Shown in pieces: positions 62,597 through 64,000 of a DNA stretch of 64,000 nucleotides. The notes below the pieces were generated by a model. It worked only from the letters and a program-made list of their open reading frames with translations, was not told where the DNA came from and did no database searches. The DNA is from Erwinia sorbitola. GTDB lineage: Bacteria > Pseudomonadota > Gammaproteobacteria > Enterobacterales > Enterobacteriaceae. The stretch is taken from the NCBI RefSeq assembly GCF_009738185.1, contig NZ_CP046509.1, positions 2,235,501 through 2,299,500 on the forward strand, in the 5' to 3' direction. The translations under genes were made by a program, and so were the position numbers. Each line of letters opens with the position of its first letter. Position 1 is the stretch's first letter.

Positions 62597-63001
62597 CTAT
62601 TTCGGCCGCCAGCACAGCTCTCCAATTACACCGCCAGCGCCACCATCTTTCGGATGATTGATACCATCTGTGACGTTGACGCAGGCAAAATCAAACGGTG
62701 ATACCCCTTCAATGCAGGAGGCATTTACCGCGTATTGATGAGGGTTGGAACGGCTCTGATGGAAGGTATAAATACCGCAGACTGAACAGAAGTAATGCGC
62801 CACTTGCCGGCTGTTGAAACGGTACTCCGTTAGCGTCTCTTTTCCTTTAGTCACCTCGACTGACGAGGCAAAAACCACTACGGCACCGCGCATGCGGCAG
62901 AATGAACAGTTGCAGCGTCGTGCGGTGTTCAGACCATCGATTAATGTAACGCTAAAAGTCACTGCACCACAGTGGCACTGGGCTGAAAGATTATCAGACA
63001 T
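62597..63001 (-). CDS. GFA-family protein
   Basis: 134 residues from the ATG at 63001 (GAGGAA upstream). Cysteines QCHCGAV, CNCSFC and CSVCGIY form the two zinc sites of glutathione-dependent formaldehyde-activating (Gfa) enzymes. Most members of this family are annotated as S-(hydroxymethyl)glutathione synthase-like, with little proof. Confidence 0.85.
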   Translation of the reverse strand: MSDNLSAQCHCGAVTFSVTLIDGLNTARRCNCSFCRMRGAVVVFASSVEVTKGKETLTEYRFNSRQVAHYFCSVCGIYTFHQSRSNPHQYAVNASCIEGVSPFDFACVNVTDGINHPKDGGAGGVIGELCWRPK

Positions 63002-63213
63002 GAACATTTCCTCTACAAACGCATCGTCAGCACCTTATCTAATCAATGGATGACAATGGGGTGACTATTGGCAGTAATTAGAGACTAGCTTATAAAGTTT
63101 ACAGTTGTACTTCCAAAATAATCTATCCTCACTGGCCAGGTTAAACCTGCCGCTGTGGCACAATAGAATGAGGGTAAATCTCCGTTACTAATCTGCCAAC
63201 GCGAGGCGCTATC

Positions 63214-63426
63214 ATGACATGCCGATCCGATTGTCCGTGCAAGAATCCGGATGCACCAAAGTTCCCGGCCGGGAAAATGTTTAATGACCAGCGTGGCCGC
63301 GCGCTGCTGGTGACCGGCAAAGAGGGCCGTTTCCCCGATGCCCGCTATAAGGTGCTGGATATTCGCACCGGCAATACCGCTGAATACAGCTATCCCGCGC
63401 TGGTGAGAAAGGAAAAAAACGCCTGA
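63214..63426 (+). CDS. Small conserved-looking protein of unknown function
   Basis: 70 residues, MTCRSDCPCKNPDAPKFPAG at the start with three cysteines in the first nine residues, then a basic body (ARYKVLDIRTGNTAEYSYPA). The frame is well used and a GCGAGGCG-like site precedes it. It may bind a metal through the N-terminal cysteines. No family is recognised. Confidence 0.55.
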   Translation: MTCRSDCPCKNPDAPKFPAGKMFNDQRGRALLVTGKEGRFPDARYKVLDIRTGNTAEYSYPALVRKEKNA

Positions 63427-63478
63427 TCAGCCGCTGCCGCAGTCATGCCCCGGGTGCATGGCTGCGTTAAGTTGCGAA

Positions 63479-64000
63479 CTATTTTACAGCCCCTTCGGTT
63501 ACCCCACTGATAAATTTACGCTGGAATATCAGGAAAACTGCCATCAGCGGCAAAATAACAATCATCGCGCCCGCCATCAGCACTGGAATATCGATGGTAT
63601 TACGGTTCTGGAACAGCATCATGCCGATAGGCAGTGTCCGAAGTTCGTCTTTGTTGACCAGAATCAGCGGCATCAGAAACTCATTCCATGTCCAGATAAA
63701 CAGCAGCAGAGCCAGGGTTGAAAGCGTCTGACCGATAGCGGGCACCAGCAGCCCCCATAGGATCTTCACTCGCGATGCGCCATCCATCACCGCCGCTTCC
63801 ACCAGCTCTTTCGGCACCTGCTGGAACGCACTGGCGATCATCAGGGTGGTAAATGGCAGTGACAGTGCGATCTGGGGAATAATCAGCGCCAGGTAGGTGT
63901 TGGTTAATCCCATCCAGCGTAACTCATGATAAAGCGGGATGATAAATGCTTCACTGGGCAAAACCATGCCCAGCGCGAACATTGCGGCAATCGTTTTTTT
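63479..64000 (-). CDS. Sugar ABC transporter permease (MalG type), truncated by window edge
   Basis: The frame is open to the right edge, so only the C-terminal 173 residues are visible. The coupling helix EAAVMDGASRVKILWGLLVPAIG is typical of CUT1-family permeases, and four hydrophobic segments follow the family pattern, ending in QRKFISGVTEGAVK. It belongs to an importer for an oligosaccharide or glycerol-phosphate-like substrate whose other genes lie outside. Confidence 0.9.
   Translation of the reverse strand, partial: KKTIAAMFALGMVLPSEAFIIPLYHELRWMGLTNTYLALIIPQIALSLPFTTLMIASAFQQVPKELVEAAVMDGASRVKILWGLLVPAIGQTLSTLALLLFIWTWNEFLMPLILVNKDELRTLPIGMMLFQNRNTIDIPVLMAGAMIVILPLMAVFLIFQRKFISGVTEGAVK

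Noticed and set aside
1..64000. CRISPR arrays, tRNA or rRNA genes
   Set aside because: I saw no regularly spaced repeats, no cloverleaf with a T-loop signature and no rRNA segment on either strand; a covariance search was not possible.

Overview
The window looks like an enterobacterial chromosome, most likely an Erwinia/Pantoea-type (Erwiniaceae) genome. It carries dcp, lplA, fhuE, osmB, a treZ-treY-glgX trehalose operon and an iol-type cluster, all with GC-rich enterobacterial codon use. The strongest landmark is an exact copy of the E. coli-type chromosome dimer resolution site dif at 57964-57991. FtsK-orienting octamers (GGGNAGGG) found by eye all point toward it from both sides, so the window lies across the replication terminus.

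Layout. 0-2.9 kb: partial dcp and lplA. 3.2-10.9 kb: an organosulfur scavenging locus with three SfnB/DszC-like flavoenzymes, a DszA/NtaA-like monooxygenase and a MetNIQ-type ABC importer. 11.0-15.4 kb: two overlapping DUF262 genes, one with a DUF1524-type nuclease end, plus a small unknown gene; a probable defence module. 15.5-25.9 kb: a divergent inositol-like catabolic cluster (SDR, iolE, iolD, RpiR regulator / aldehyde dehydrogenase, HpcH-type aldolase, hydroxyacid dehydrogenase, iolG, second Gfo/Idh). 26-28.7 kb: Fur-boxed fhuE and osmB. 28.7-35.1 kb: treZ-treY-glgX. 35.3-37.8 kb: GNAT, cupin and a DigH-type lipoprotein.

37.9-42.3 kb is an AT-richer, foreign-looking block. A QorR-like redox repressor faces an operon of a QorB-like quinone reductase, a class M sirtuin (SirTM, an ADP-ribosyltransferase) and its zinc macrodomain ADP-ribose hydrolase. 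A secreted esterase follows. A shared 17-bp palindrome lies in front of all three transcription units. I regard this as the most interesting system: reversible protein ADP-ribosylation placed under a quinone/electrophile switch, without the GcvH-L/LplA2 genes that usually accompany SirTM.

42.4-57.2 kb is a mosaic: a YhcN-type peptide, a deletion pseudogene, a LysR gene with two aldo/keto reductases, an Mrr-like nuclease and a SIR2-domain protein separated by a decayed IS256-family remnant, and a heavy-metal-type two-component system embedded in an operon of mostly exported redox proteins. That operon has matching CTGACA-N4-TGTCAG palindromes at two of its promoters. The dif zone (57.2-58.3 kb) holds only fragments. 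After dif come a LysR gene, an SRPBCC protein, a secreted alpha-carbonic anhydrase, an unknown secreted protein, a DUF421 membrane protein, a GFA-type protein, a small peptide and the end of a sugar ABC permease.
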